Positions 25,834 to 35,652 of a DNA stretch of 38,990 nucleotides are shown here, in pieces (the stretch's first letter is position 1; every line of letters begins with the position of its first letter). The notes under the pieces were generated by a model. That model searched no databases. It saw only the letters and a list, made by a program, of their open reading frames with translations, and was not told the DNA's origin. The DNA is from Marinimicrobium sp. (GTDB lineage: Bacteria; Pseudomonadota; Gammaproteobacteria; Pseudomonadales; Cellvibrionaceae). Made by a program: the position numbers and the translations under genes. The stretch is from positions 1 through 38,990 of the forward strand of contig DAHVRW010000004.1 of assembly GCA_027322215.1 (NCBI GenBank), written 5' to 3'.

Positions 25834-26361
25834 TTAATCGTTGAACGAGAGTGCGTGCCACTGCAGGCGCAACCACATGCCCACAGGCGTGGTGATGCCC
25901 GTGGTGCTAGAGACGACTTCGCCGTGTTTGAGAATCAATAATGTAGGGGTGGCGCGGATGCCCCAGGCTTGAGCGAGGGTGTTGCGCGGGTCGTTAATGG
26001 TATTGAAGCGATAGTTTTTGGCTTGCTGATACGCGTGCACCCGCTCGCTCTCGCCGGAGGCAATAGCGATGGATACGACGGTGTGATCGCCACCGGCGAG
26101 CCGGCTCACACTCGGGGACACAAAGCGGCAGACACCACACCAGGTAGCCCAGAAGTAGACCAGAACCGGTTGCTCATAGCTTAGGGCCAATAAATCCACA
26201 TGGGTACCATCCAGTAGCGTCATCGGCTCTGCTGACACAACCTGATGCGGTATTGTGCGGCTGCGCCACTGATCCACTAGCGCACTGATCAGAACAAACA
26301 CCAATAAGAAGACCAAGAGTTGACGCAAAGCGTTGAACCAGCGCTGTTGGCGTATCTTCAT
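25834..26361 (-). CDS. scsD: Membrane-anchored thioredoxin-like protein (ScsD/TlpA-like)
   Basis: A 175-residue protein with one N-terminal membrane helix (LLVFLLVFVLISALVDQW) and a periplasmic TlpA-like thioredoxin domain. The active site is WCGVC in VYFWATWCGVCRFVSPSV, the cis-proline loop is IRATPTLLIL, and the length fits ScsD. Its ATG overlaps the TGA of scsB by one base (TGATG), so the two are translationally coupled. The role is inferred from the family: thiol-disulfide exchange in the periplasm, probably receiving electrons from ScsB. Confidence 0.82.
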   Translation of the reverse strand: MKIRQQRWFNALRQLLVFLLVFVLISALVDQWRSRTIPHQVVSAEPMTLLDGTHVDLLALSYEQPVLVYFWATWCGVCRFVSPSVSRLAGGDHTVVSIAIASGESERVHAYQQAKNYRFNTINDPRNTLAQAWGIRATPTLLILKHGEVVSSTTGITTPVGMWLRLQWHALSFND

Positions 26362-28493
26362 CACTGCCCCCGTGCCCGTTGAAGTGCCGCCATAACTTCT
26401 CGTTCCCGTAACAGCACCGGCAGGCGAACGCCCTCGGGCGCTCCAGGGCCGTAGACCACATTAAATGGCACCCCAGCTCGACCATGGGATTGCAAGTAAT
26501 CCGTAATGGTCGAGCTGGGTGTGGTCCAGTCGGCCCGCTGCAGCACGATATCCTCGGCGTGCAGCGCGTCGTAGACGGGCTGCTGCAATAACACGCCCAT
26601 TTCATTGGCTTTACAGGTAATGCACCAATCGGCGGTCACATCGACGAATACGACGTGGCCGGCGTTGACCTGCTCAGTAATAGCGGCTTGCTCGAATGGC
26701 TGCCATGGATGGCTCTCAGGAAGGCTAAAGCGACCGCTGCCCACCGTGGTGAGTAAAACGGCAGCGGTAATCACCGGTATTCCGGTGGAGAGGGTTACCG
26801 CCAGTACCTTGGCACCGTAACGCCGGCCGATCAGGACCAGGGTGATGCTGACCAACAAGGTGGCGGTTACCGCCACTATCGATCCGCCCCATAAGCGTAC
26901 CAACAGACTCAACAGCCAGGCGCTGGTCAGTAGCAGCATGATCCCAAACACGACCTGCATAATGGACATCCAACGCCCTGGCTTGGGCAGATACGTCGCC
27001 AATCGGGGCATGGCCGCCACCGTTAGCCAGGGCAGCGCCATACCCAGGCCCAGAGCGGTGAAAATTACCAGCAGTTGTAGTGTGTCGGCCCCTAGAGCAA
27101 ACGCGACCGCGGTGCCTAAAAACGGCGCCGAACACGGCGTTGCCAGCAGCGTCGCAAACATCCCTTGCACGAAGTGGCCGCGGTGGGAGTGGTCGCCGCG
27201 GGTGGCCAGCCATTGGTTCATAGCTCCGGGTAGGCGCAGCGTCCACACGCCCAGAAGGTTCAAGGCAAACAGCCAGGTTACCGCCACCATAACGATAATG
27301 AACGCGGTGTTGTGGAATTGAATACCCCAGCCCACCGCTTGGCCAGTTGCTTTCAAGGCCCACAAAAATCCAGCGAGCAACCAGAAGGAAAAGAGAATCC
27401 CCGCGGCTGAAGCTAAAAATTGTCCGCGAATCATTCGCCGATTTTCAGTGCCCGCGTTCAGCACGCTATGGAGCTTGAGCCCAAGCACCGGCAGTACGCA
27501 GGGCATCAGGTTTAGAATCAACCCACCCAAAAGCGCAAAACCGAGCATGGGGAGCAGGCCCATGGCCGGCTGAGCCGTGACCGGAGCCGGTCCGGCCGAC
27601 GCGGTCACCGTCACCTCTTCCGCCAGGGAATTGTCGAAGATGGTGATCTGTATTGGGAGCTGTGTAAGATCTGGCAATTCGCGCCACGAGCTGAGCTCAA
27701 ACGTGGCCAGCAGTTGCTCCCCCTGCACCTCGATGCTGGGCGGCTCAAGCTGTACCTCGGCTAGCGCACCGGCGACATCGTCCAGCAACACATCGGGGTT
27801 TTGCCAAGCATGAGCCGCGGTCGCCAGCACCTGCAAGCGCTGCCTGTCCGCCTGCCAATAAGCGGCTGTTTGGCTCAACGCGCCGGTGTCGCGCGGCACC
27901 TGACTGTAGGCCTGCTGAAAACGGTGGCTGCGCTCTGGGTCGGCGCGCATAGTGCCAGGGTTTTCCAGCGGCAGCGTCAGGTCGAAATCCGTAAGGACAC
28001 AGATATAGGTACACGAGGGCAGGGTAAATACACCCTTAAAGACGGCGGGCTGGGCGGGATCGTCCAGGTGTAGTACCAGAGGGAAGGCCAGCGCGCCCTC
28101 ATAGCCTAAGGTGTTGAACCCCAACAGGTTGTAGCGCTTGGGTAAGGGCCAGTGCCACTCGACCCGTTGAATGTTGCTCGATTCCTGCCACTCGAGCTCC
28201 GGCGCTATGCCGCCTTCACCCGGCGAGCGCCAATAGGTTTTCCAATCCTTGGCCAGACTGACTTCCAGCAAAGCGTTTACCCGGTTGCCAGCGCGCTCGC
28301 CGGTCACGGACAGACGCACGGATGCATCTGGGTGCTCGGGTACAGTCAGCCAGCCGGTGTCGGGAAGTGGGCCCTGAGCACTCGCGGCCAGAACCTGAGC
28401 ACTCGCGGCCAGAAAAAGAAACGTGATGGCGCTTAACAGCGCCGCCGCACTGGCTCGACGCCAGCGCCGCCAAAGTCTAGATGTGGATAACAT
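26361..28493 (-). CDS. scsB: Transmembrane thiol reductase ScsB (DsbD-like)
   Basis: A 710-residue protein that carries reducing power from cytoplasmic thioredoxin to periplasmic partners. Layout: signal peptide; N-terminal periplasmic beta domain (about 35-290) with GEGGIAPELEW and the cysteine pair in LPSCTYICVLTD; central eight-helix DsbD domain (about 310-590) with redox cysteines in NLMPCVLPVLGLKL and ATPCSAPFLGTAVA; C-terminal thioredoxin domain with DWCITCKANE. The large N-terminal domain distinguishes ScsB from ordinary DsbD. It is first in a cluster with scsD and scsC and follows a small ScsA-like gene. The function assignment comes from the family and the gene order. Confidence 0.88.
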   Translation of the reverse strand: MLSTSRLWRRWRRASAAALLSAITFLFLAASAQVLAASAQGPLPDTGWLTVPEHPDASVRLSVTGERAGNRVNALLEVSLAKDWKTYWRSPGEGGIAPELEWQESSNIQRVEWHWPLPKRYNLLGFNTLGYEGALAFPLVLHLDDPAQPAVFKGVFTLPSCTYICVLTDFDLTLPLENPGTMRADPERSHRFQQAYSQVPRDTGALSQTAAYWQADRQRLQVLATAAHAWQNPDVLLDDVAGALAEVQLEPPSIEVQGEQLLATFELSSWRELPDLTQLPIQITIFDNSLAEEVTVTASAGPAPVTAQPAMGLLPMLGFALLGGLILNLMPCVLPVLGLKLHSVLNAGTENRRMIRGQFLASAAGILFSFWLLAGFLWALKATGQAVGWGIQFHNTAFIIVMVAVTWLFALNLLGVWTLRLPGAMNQWLATRGDHSHRGHFVQGMFATLLATPCSAPFLGTAVAFALGADTLQLLVIFTALGLGMALPWLTVAAMPRLATYLPKPGRWMSIMQVVFGIMLLLTSAWLLSLLVRLWGGSIVAVTATLLVSITLVLIGRRYGAKVLAVTLSTGIPVITAAVLLTTVGSGRFSLPESHPWQPFEQAAITEQVNAGHVVFVDVTADWCITCKANEMGVLLQQPVYDALHAEDIVLQRADWTTPSSTITDYLQSHGRAGVPFNVVYGPGAPEGVRLPVLLREREVMAALQRARGQ

Positions 28494-28563
28494 GGGGGTG
28501 CTCCGATGCGCAATTTTACCAAGGTGATTCGACTATCGGTCGAGCTCGGGTAAAACCGTGGCG

Positions 28564-28938
28564 CTATTCTCGGAACACGCAAAAGTAGAGGTGCTGTCGT
28601 CGTTTGGGAGTGAAAGGGGCGTCGCGAGACCGGCTCCATGCGGGACGGCCGCCGAACCCTAAGAGCAGGGTGAGCAGAGCGAAGCTGGCGGGTATTCCAG
28701 CGTCTACTCCGTAGGCGTGGCCGCTGAGCAGTTGACCGGACATTTCGCAATCGGAAGTGTCCGTGCCGGATGTTTCGCCCCCAAGCTCTACGACCGCGTT
28801 CGCCTGAAAAGGGCACGCGGTCGCGTTCAGCATTTGCCCCCAGCAGACCAGCAACACCAACGCAACCGCCAGCAGCGAGCCGATGGCACGTTGTCGCGAC
28901 GAGTACTGTGGAGGCGTTTGTTGCATGGTGTCGGTCAT
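28564..28938 (-). CDS. Small ScsA-like/DUF2946-like envelope protein
   Basis: About 124 residues. The N-terminus is cytoplasmic, followed by one hydrophobic helix (IGSLLAVALVLLVCWGQML). The short extracytoplasmic part contains ACPF and DCEMSG. A second helix lies near IPASFALLTLLLGFGG, and the end is RRQHLYFCVFRE. Small proteins of this type, with few cysteines and a conserved aromatic C-terminus, occur upstream of scsB in copper-tolerance loci. The track frame starts at 29139, inside the upstream transporter gene. ATG 28938 (MTDTMQQTPP) is the most protein-like start, but no good ribosome-binding site is visible. Its position 70 bp before scsB supports a common function. Confidence 0.6.
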   Translation of the reverse strand: MTDTMQQTPPQYSSRQRAIGSLLAVALVLLVCWGQMLNATACPFQANAVVELGGETSGTDTSDCEMSGQLLSGHAYGVDAGIPASFALLTLLLGFGGRPAWSRSRDAPFTPKRRQHLYFCVFRE

Positions 28939-29057
28939 CGTGTCGCGCTTATGGCGTCGATCGCGTCTTGCCGCGAGTTCGCCCATAAGCGTTTTAGAGA
29001 TACGGCTATGCATCATAGCAGATGGCTGTCCACACTGCAGGAGCTGTACAGATGCGG

Positions 29058-30410
29058 TTACCCTCGCAAGCTTTGCCCTACGGTGAGCAGTATCAGCGCC
29101 GGACAAATAAAGCGCACGTAAAAGGGCCACACTTTCCAAAACAGGCTGTGTTCGACACCTAGGTGGCCGGTTTGCAGCTCTTTCAGCACTTGGTTGCGGT
29201 GCATGACCCAGCCGGCATAAACGCAGAGCGCCAGGCCCAGGATCGGTTGACTGTATTTTGTGGTCAACGAGACAATGAAATCGAACAGTGGGTTCATATT
29301 CGAAACAATCAACACGCTGATCGCGAAAATGGCCGTACCTACCACCAGAGCGGCGCGGCTGCGTTGCATACGAGTGCGCTCGATGATGACTGATACCGGC
29401 GCTTCGAGCATGGAGATGGATGAGGTGAGTGCGGCAATGGTCATCAGTGCAAAAAAGGCCAGACTTAAGCCGACACCCGCCACGCCCATCGAGCCAAACA
29501 GACTGGGCAATACTTGGAAGATCAACCGAGGACCGGCGATGAGGCTACCGTCATCGCCGTAAATCATTACGCCGTGATGTTGGGCAACGTACATGGCGGG
29601 GATGATGAGCAGCCCAGCTGTGAACGCGATGCCGACATCCAGCAAGGTGACGGCGACACCCAGACGGGGCAGGCTCTCCTTTTTACTCAGGTATGAGCCG
29701 TAAATGAGCAAGGTGCCGACCCCCAGCGACAGGGAAAAGAACGCCTGCCCCATGGCACTTAACAACAGCGCCGGATCGGTTAGCTGGTCGAAGTCCGGCA
29801 CCAAATAGGTATGCAAACCTGCCATGGCACCGGGTTGCAGCAACACGTAGATAATCAGGCCCAGCAGAATGGCCAAAAGCAGTGGCATTAAACGGGTGGA
29901 CCAGGCTTCAATGCCCGCCTGGACACCTCGGGCGACAATCCAGATGGTCAGGCCCATAAAAATCAAAGCAACGAGCAGGTTGCGTAGCAGGCCGTCCTGG
30001 CCAAGCCAGTGGGAGACGCTGTGTAAGCTGAGTACTTGCGCTAAAGGCTGCCCGAAGTGGGCAATCATCCAGCCGGAGACGATGGCGTAAAAACTCAGGA
30101 TAAGGCTGGCGGTGAGTACCCCATAAATACCGACGGCTTTGCCCAGCCGTCGGCTGAACACCGTCTGGCCGACGCCTTCCAGTGCGGTGACCACGTTGGC
30201 TCGGGCGTATCGGCCGATAACCAGCTCCGCCATAAGCGCCGGGTAAGCCAGCAGAAATGCCAGCACCAAATAGGCCAGTACAAAGGCGCCGCCCCCGTTG
30301 CTGGCGGCCTGGGTAGGAAAGCCCCAAAAATTACCAAGTCCCACCGCTGAGCCTACGGCGGCGAGCAAAAAACCGAATTTGGAGGAAAATTGTTCGCGCT
30401 TGTCCGACAT
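29058..30410 (-). CDS. Sodium-dependent transporter of the NSS/SNF family
   Basis: A 450-residue inner-membrane symporter with 11-12 helices. The first helix holds the family signature GFLLAAVGSAVGLGNFWGFP, whose unwound centre binds Na+ and substrate. Helix 6 (QAFFSLSLGVGTLLIYGSYL) and helix 8 (LSLAFFALMTIAALTSSISMLE) also fit. Bacterial members such as LeuT, TnaT and MhsT import amino acids with Na+; the substrate here is unknown. Start ATG 30410 is preceded by GGGGA; ATG 30416 is too close to it. The gene lies downstream of the xylan cluster behind a terminator hairpin, so it may be a separate unit. Confidence 0.9.
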   Translation of the reverse strand: MSDKREQFSSKFGFLLAAVGSAVGLGNFWGFPTQAASNGGGAFVLAYLVLAFLLAYPALMAELVIGRYARANVVTALEGVGQTVFSRRLGKAVGIYGVLTASLILSFYAIVSGWMIAHFGQPLAQVLSLHSVSHWLGQDGLLRNLLVALIFMGLTIWIVARGVQAGIEAWSTRLMPLLLAILLGLIIYVLLQPGAMAGLHTYLVPDFDQLTDPALLLSAMGQAFFSLSLGVGTLLIYGSYLSKKESLPRLGVAVTLLDVGIAFTAGLLIIPAMYVAQHHGVMIYGDDGSLIAGPRLIFQVLPSLFGSMGVAGVGLSLAFFALMTIAALTSSISMLEAPVSVIIERTRMQRSRAALVVGTAIFAISVLIVSNMNPLFDFIVSLTTKYSQPILGLALCVYAGWVMHRNQVLKELQTGHLGVEHSLFWKVWPFYVRFICPALILLTVGQSLRG

Positions 30411-30463
30411 AAACATCCCCAGATTATTGTTGTTGTCTCAGGGCGTCGATGGACCTAACAAAT

Positions 30464-30482
30464 CGGGGGCTTTACGCCCCCG
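30464..30482 (-). terminator. Terminator of the GH115-manD-GH43 cluster
   Basis: CGGGGGC (30464-30470) pairs with GCCCCCG (30476-30482) across a 5-nt loop. On the minus strand it is followed by ATTTGTT. It sits 8 nt past the GH43 stop codon. Confidence 0.7.
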
Positions 30483-30489
30483 TTTGATA

Positions 30490-31488
30490 TCAGTCTTTAA
30501 AAGCGCTGAGAGTTTGAATGGTGCCGTCTTCGTTATGCACCAGTTCAGTCATCTTCATGTTGCGCAGATGCGTTACGCCCTCGGACAGCTCACAGTCGTG
30601 GTAGAACAAATACCACTTACCTTCTACTTCAACAACCGAGTGGTGGTTAGTCCAGCCCAGAACTGGCTCCAGAATAACACCGCGGTAGGTGAAGGGCCCG
30701 TACGGGTTGTCGCCAGTGGCGTAGGCAATAAGGTGCGTGTCGCCAGTGGAGTAGGAGAAGTAGTAAGTACCATTATACTTGTGCACCCAGGGCGCTTCGA
30801 AATAGCGGCGGGAATTGTCGCCGGCTTTCAGCGGCTCGCCGTTCTCGTCCAGGATCACCACGTCTCGGGGCTCTTCCGCCAGCTCCAACATGTCATCGGT
30901 GAGCTTGGCGACTTTACCGCACAGCGCCGGTTCGTCATCCGCGGGGTAGATATCTTCCTCCACGTATTCGCCTGTTGCCCAACGCTGTAGCTGACCGCCC
31001 CAGATGCCGCCGTAGTACAGGTAGTAGCTGCCGTCGTCGTCTTCATAGACCGCCGGGTCGATACTCACAGTGCCTTTGATGGGCTCGGGTTGGGCCGTGA
31101 AGGGGCCAGCGGGGGAGTCGCTCACGGCAACGCCGATGCGGAAGATGTCTTGTTTGTCTTTCGCGGGGAAGTAAAAATAGTACTTACCGTCTTTGTGGGC
31201 ACAATCCGGGGCCCACATTTGGCGGCCCGCCCAGGGCACATCCTCAACGGTCAGCGCCATGCCGTGGTCAGTCACTTCGCCGAAGGGCTCGGCCATGGAA
31301 AATACATGGTAGTCCTTCATGCAAAAGTGAGAACCATCGTCGTTAAACGGCACACCGCCCTCAACGTCACGTGACGGGTAGACATAAATCCGGCCCTCAA
31401 AATAGTGGGCCGAGGGGTCGGCGGTATAAACATGACTCACCAGCGGTTTGTTGGCGAATTTTCTCTGGGTCGTTTCTTTAGTACTCAC
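30490..31488 (-). CDS. Glycoside hydrolase family 43, cytoplasmic (xylosidase/arabinofuranosidase)
   Basis: A 332-residue five-bladed beta-propeller glycosidase. The three carboxylates of GH43 are recognisable in context: the base Asp in YTADPSAHYFEGRIY, the pKa-modulating Asp in SIDPAVYEDDDGSYYLYYGG, and the acid Glu in RRYFEAPWVHKYNGTYYF. There is no signal peptide, so it should work in the cytoplasm on short imported oligosaccharides. Typical activities are beta-xylosidase or alpha-L-arabinofuranosidase, which the sequence alone does not separate. It follows the mannonate dehydratase gene by about 50 bp and a terminator follows it, so it is the last gene of the xylan cluster. Confidence 0.9.
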   Translation of the reverse strand: MSTKETTQRKFANKPLVSHVYTADPSAHYFEGRIYVYPSRDVEGGVPFNDDGSHFCMKDYHVFSMAEPFGEVTDHGMALTVEDVPWAGRQMWAPDCAHKDGKYYFYFPAKDKQDIFRIGVAVSDSPAGPFTAQPEPIKGTVSIDPAVYEDDDGSYYLYYGGIWGGQLQRWATGEYVEEDIYPADDEPALCGKVAKLTDDMLELAEEPRDVVILDENGEPLKAGDNSRRYFEAPWVHKYNGTYYFSYSTGDTHLIAYATGDNPYGPFTYRGVILEPVLGWTNHHSVVEVEGKWYLFYHDCELSEGVTHLRNMKMTELVHNEDGTIQTLSAFKD

Positions 31489-31539
31489 GTTGTAATCTCT
31501 CTGTGATAGTTAATTGAAAAGTGAATAATTAATTTGCCA

Positions 31540-32748
31540 TTACCAATGCCATAGAGTTCCATCTTCCAGGCGGTTGACTGGCAAACTCGCGGGTTGGTAC
31601 GGGTATTGAGCGGCCAGGGCTTCATCAATGTCTACGCCATGGCCGGGTGTTTCGCCGGGGGTAAAATAGCCATCGTCGAATTCGTAAGCGCGACTAAAAA
31701 CCGATTCCATTTGTTCGCTGTGCGCCATATGTTCCTGAATGCCGAAGTTGGGCACCCAGTAATCAAAGTGCAGCGCCGCGCCCATGGTAACGGGCGACAA
31801 GTCAGTGGCGCCGTGAAAGCCGGTGCGCACGGCGTATAGGCTGGCGAAGTCAGCCAGACGCCGTACATGGGTGATGCCCCCGCCATGCACTAACGTCATG
31901 CGGATGTAATCAATCCATTGGTTCTGAATCAGCTCGCGGCAGTCGTGAATGCTGTTGAAGACCTCGCCCACGGCCAGAGGCGTGGTGGTGTGCTGGCGCA
32001 CCAGCCGGAATGCCTCCTGGTTTTCCGCGGGAACACAGTCTTCCATCCAAAATAAGTGGTACGGCTCCAATGCTTTGCCTAGGCGCGCGGCCTCGATGGG
32101 GGTGAGGCGATGGTGCACATCGTGCAGCAGGTGCAGGTCGTTGCCGAATGAACGACGTACCTGCGCAAATACTTCGGGAATAAAGTCCAGGTATTTGTGG
32201 GTGGACCAGGACTCTTCCGAAGGCAAGGCTGAGTCCGCAGGCTCATAGCTGGCATCGTCCTTGGCCACGCCATAGGTTTTGGCGATACCTGGAATGCCGC
32301 ACTGCACACGAATGGCTTTGTAGCCCTGGGCTTTGGCTTGCGCCACGGCCTCCAGGGTGGAGTCCAAATCTTTTCCGTTGGCGTGGGTGTACGCCATGAT
32401 TCGGTCCCGGCTGCGTCCGCCCAGTAATTGGTATAAAGGCATGTTGGCGGCTTTGGCTTTGATATCCCATAGGGCTACATCGACGCCCGCAAGCGCGGTC
32501 ATGCCCACAGGCCCGCGCCGCCAGTAAGCGCCGCGGTAAAAAAACTGCCAGATGTCTTCGATGCGACGGGCGTCCCGCCCGATCAGTGCCGGCAGAACGT
32601 GATCTTCCAGGTAGGCTACAACGGACATCTCCCGGCCATTAAGGGTGGCATCGCCGATACCGTAAAGACCGTCTTCGGTGACAATTTTCACGGTCACGAA
32701 GTTGCGGCCCGGGCAGGTCACAATCACTTTGGCGTCGGTTATCTTCAT
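31540..32748 (-). CDS. manD: D-mannonate dehydratase (enolase superfamily)
   Basis: A 402-residue enolase-superfamily enzyme, the exact size of well-studied ManD proteins. It dehydrates D-mannonate to 2-keto-3-deoxygluconate in the uronate pathway. Metal-binding carboxylates are in [18 protein letters not shown] and AVGEVFNS. The region [14 protein letters not shown] corresponds to the loop with the catalytic Tyr and Arg, and [11 protein letters not shown] carries a catalytic His. Some RspA/ManD-like proteins have low or no mannonate activity, but the GH115 gene 30 bp upstream, which releases glucuronate, supports the call. It is co-directional and tightly spaced with GH115 and GH43. Confidence 0.9.
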   Translation of the reverse strand: MKITDAKVIVTCPGRNFVTVKIVTEDGLYGIGDATLNGREMSVVAYLEDHVLPALIGRDARRIEDIWQFFYRGAYWRRGPVGMTALAGVDVALWDIKAKAANMPLYQLLGGRSRDRIMAYTHANGKDLDSTLEAVAQAKAQGYKAIRVQCGIPGIAKTYGVAKDDASYEPADSALPSEESWSTHKYLDFIPEVFAQVRRSFGNDLHLLHDVHHRLTPIEAARLGKALEPYHLFWMEDCVPAENQEAFRLVRQHTTTPLAVGEVFNSIHDCRELIQNQWIDYIRMTLVHGGGITHVRRLADFASLYAVRTGFHGATDLSPVTMGAALHFDYWVPNFGIQEHMAHSEQMESVFSRAYEFDDGYFTPGETPGHGVDIDEALAAQYPYQPASLPVNRLEDGTLWHW

Positions 32749-32778
32749 GCGCTCATACTCATGATAGGATTTTTTAGT

Positions 32779-35652
32779 TTAATGGCGCTCACTTTGCGGT
32801 GGCCCCAGATAGCTCGGTTTCAGATTGCCCGTATCGATCACGATTTTTTGCAAAGTCGCACCCGGATCTACCCGGTAAAAGCGAAGGCGGTGCAGGCCCG
32901 GCTTATCAATGGTATGAGTGCTGGCAGCGGTGCGGATATTGTCCAATACGGACGTCTCCCACGCCTGATCGCTTAAATCTTCGAGGAAATCGATGGTTTG
33001 AGCGGTCTCACCTTCGAAGCCGATACCATATCGAATGCCCCGACCGGGAACAAAATTCAAACTTGGAGCGAAGTGACTGTACACCGTGAACTCGCCGGTG
33101 CTGAAGAAGTACACGTCGTACTCCACATACGGAGCTTGTGCCAAGTCAGTGGTGCTGTCATCGGTAATGGGATACGCGCTAATGGAAGACTCCGTTCGAC
33201 CGTGGTTGGTAATGACGTCAAACCGGTAGCCGCCCTTTTGGTTCTGGCGGTCGAAATTGCCCGCCTCAATGCTCACGTAACCATCGGCTTCCACAAAACC
33301 TTTAGCACGTCGCAGTAAGCGGCGCTCTGGTTTGTCGATGTGTACCGCGACGTTGGCGCCCCCCCAGCCGGTGCCCTGAATAAAGACGGAGCCCGTATTT
33401 GCGCCGGTGGGCGCCTTGTCCCAGTCAATACTCACTTGTATCTCTTGATCGCGTTCGACGGTGCCTTCGGTGACGTTGAGCCGAATCCACGGGTCGCTGG
33501 CCTGGGCGCTGAAGTCAAACGGCGCTGTGCCGCGGTTGTACACGGTGATGCGGCGCTCTTTCTGACCGAACGGCGTAAAGGTTTGCAGTGCCAAGGGGCC
33601 TGGTACTGGCCAGGCCCGCTCCATGCCTTCCACGGCAACGCCCATGTCGGCTTCCCCGTGGGGCTCGTAGTCGTAAATCACTGGGCGAACGTTCGCCACG
33701 GGCCGGTTCCAGTGGTTATAACCGATGCGGGTTTCGGACATCATGTGTTCCCACTTACCGTCGTTGAGTTGGTGGTAGTGGTCTTCCAGGTCGGCGTCCC
33801 GCTGGAACGCCTCCTGCACTTTTTGGCCATACTCGTTGGCGTAACGCCGACCTTGTTGTGCGTAGAGGTGGTTGCGAGCCTGGTCCACGTACATTTGGGT
33901 GATGTTGGCGCTGGCGCGCACTTTATGGCGCACCAACTGCTCGTAGGCGTCGCGATAGGCTTCGGGAATGCGCTCGTACAGTGCCTCGGCTCGCGCCACG
34001 AGTGCTTCCATTTCGGCGTAGATACGCTCCGCTTCGCGGTAGTTGTGCAGGCTGTAGGTGTTTTTATCCTGAGCCTCGGGTTTGCGGCGTCCGTTGTGCC
34101 GGGTGTAGTCGGTAATCAGCTCGTAAATTTCCTGGGCATACTCTGGGCCAAAGTTACGCGCTGCCCAGCGTTGCCCGAATTGCTGGGTGTTTTCCAGATT
34201 CCAGTAGTCCGGGTTCCAGGCCATGCGCAGGAAAAAATCGATCGGGTATTCCATGGGCTTCAGATCACCCACGTTCACCAGCCAGATTTTGTGGGCCTCG
34301 TGTTTGTGGGCCAGGTGCATCTGCTCCCACATCTTTTTCAGCGGCATGGTGTTGATCCAGCGATAAGAGCGCGGGCCGCCCACATAATCGAAGTGGTAGT
34401 AAACACCGGCACCACCAGCGCGGTCGCGCTCTTCTGGAGTCGGCAGGCGGCGGTGGTTGCCAAAGTTGTCATTGGCCCACAGCAGGATGACATCATCGGG
34501 TACGCGCATTCCGGCTTCGTAAAAGTCCTGCACCTCTTTATATAACGCCCACACCTGGGGGACTTCGTCCAGCGGTCGATCATCGAATACTTCCGCTAAA
34601 ATTTTGCGCTGATCGTTGACGATGCGCTCCAGCAATTCGACGTTTTGTCCCTCGGCCATGGCAGTATCTTCCTGTCCGCGCATGCCCAAGGTATAGATGC
34701 TGTCGTAGTTTTTGTGGCGTTTAGGCCCCTCGCGCCAAAATTCCCGCAGATTTTCCCCGTTGGTGGAGTACTCCCAGGCGCCCTCGCCGTACCAGTTCCA
34801 TTCTTTGTCCCAACGCATCATGGGTTCGTGGTGCGAGGTGCTCACCACCACGCCGTATTCGTGCGCCAGAATCATGTTCAGCTCATCTTCGTCCGCAAAG
34901 GCGTTGTTCCACATGGTGGGCCACAAAAAGTTGCCTTTCAGACGCATAATCAGGTCAAACACGTGCACGTAAAATTCGTGGTGATAACCGTCTTTCTTCG
35001 CGTGTACCCACGTGGTGAGGGCTGGCCATTCGTTGTTTAGGAAGATGCCGCGGTACTGAACGGTAGGCACCTCCTGAATGCGCGTCCCTCTTTTAATGTA
35101 CAGCTGGTCGCTGGTCTTGACCGGGACGTCCGCCCACCAGTGCCAGGGGGAGACGCCGATTTGCTCAGCCAGGTCGTAGGCTCCGTAGGCGGCACCGCGC
35201 CGGTTGCTGCCAGCAATTACGAGGGCGCGCTCCATGTCGGGCAGGGGGTTGTCGATCACTTCCATATGAAAGCCGTCCCAAGCGCCCACAATATCGCTTG
35301 GGTCGAACGCACCATCGGCTACCAATCGATCGATCAGCTCGCTTTGGCCGAGGGTGCCCATAATGATACTGTGCTTGCCCAGACCGTCGGCGCTGCGCAC
35401 GATTTGTGGCTGTTTGCCCGTGACTCGTTGGATATCCGAGCGCAAGGCGCGCGCCGCGTGCTGCACGGCGTCGTCGTCTTGGGCGTCCACATAGATATTG
35501 GACAGGTACTCAGAACCCACCACGCTCAGGCTTCCACTTTGGGGCGCATGTTCTACGTAGCTGGGCTTATCAATGGCTTGGGCGCTGATCGCGCTGGCCC
35601 AAAGAATTAGCAAAATGCAGGCGCGCTTTCCCGGTTGGATCCACGATTTCAT
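32779..35652 (-). CDS. Xylan alpha-1,2-glucuronidase, GH115
   Basis: A 957-residue secreted glycosidase (from the start used here) that removes (4-O-methyl-)glucuronic acid side groups from xylan. Family landmarks: SIIMGTLGQSELID and IAGSNRRGAAYGAYDLAEQIGVSPWHWWADVPV in the N-terminal domain; the catalytic barrel with PTVQYRGIFLNNEWPALTTW, LKGNFLWPTMWNNAF and VVVSTSHHEPMMR; then a helical domain and a C-terminal beta domain (about 790-957). MKSWIQPGKRACILLILWASAISAQA at 35652 is a good signal peptide but has a poor ribosome-binding site. The frame also extends upstream to an ATG at 35829 with a strong one. It is first of the GH115-manD-GH43 group. Confidence 0.92.
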   Translation of the reverse strand: MKSWIQPGKRACILLILWASAISAQAIDKPSYVEHAPQSGSLSVVGSEYLSNIYVDAQDDDAVQHAARALRSDIQRVTGKQPQIVRSADGLGKHSIIMGTLGQSELIDRLVADGAFDPSDIVGAWDGFHMEVIDNPLPDMERALVIAGSNRRGAAYGAYDLAEQIGVSPWHWWADVPVKTSDQLYIKRGTRIQEVPTVQYRGIFLNNEWPALTTWVHAKKDGYHHEFYVHVFDLIMRLKGNFLWPTMWNNAFADEDELNMILAHEYGVVVSTSHHEPMMRWDKEWNWYGEGAWEYSTNGENLREFWREGPKRHKNYDSIYTLGMRGQEDTAMAEGQNVELLERIVNDQRKILAEVFDDRPLDEVPQVWALYKEVQDFYEAGMRVPDDVILLWANDNFGNHRRLPTPEERDRAGGAGVYYHFDYVGGPRSYRWINTMPLKKMWEQMHLAHKHEAHKIWLVNVGDLKPMEYPIDFFLRMAWNPDYWNLENTQQFGQRWAARNFGPEYAQEIYELITDYTRHNGRRKPEAQDKNTYSLHNYREAERIYAEMEALVARAEALYERIPEAYRDAYEQLVRHKVRASANITQMYVDQARNHLYAQQGRRYANEYGQKVQEAFQRDADLEDHYHQLNDGKWEHMMSETRIGYNHWNRPVANVRPVIYDYEPHGEADMGVAVEGMERAWPVPGPLALQTFTPFGQKERRITVYNRGTAPFDFSAQASDPWIRLNVTEGTVERDQEIQVSIDWDKAPTGANTGSVFIQGTGWGGANVAVHIDKPERRLLRRAKGFVEADGYVSIEAGNFDRQNQKGGYRFDVITNHGRTESSISAYPITDDSTTDLAQAPYVEYDVYFFSTGEFTVYSHFAPSLNFVPGRGIRYGIGFEGETAQTIDFLEDLSDQAWETSVLDNIRTAASTHTIDKPGLHRLRFYRVDPGATLQKIVIDTGNLKPSYLGPPQSERH

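Noticed and set aside
28939-29139. N-terminal extension of the ScsA-like frame
   Set aside because: It overlaps the end of the transporter gene on the same strand, and the sequence before MTDTMQQ does not look like protein of this family.
33340-34545. 401-codon plus-strand open frame
   Set aside because: Lies antisense inside the well-supported GH115 gene and its translation is low-complexity valine- and histidine-rich, typical of a shadow frame.
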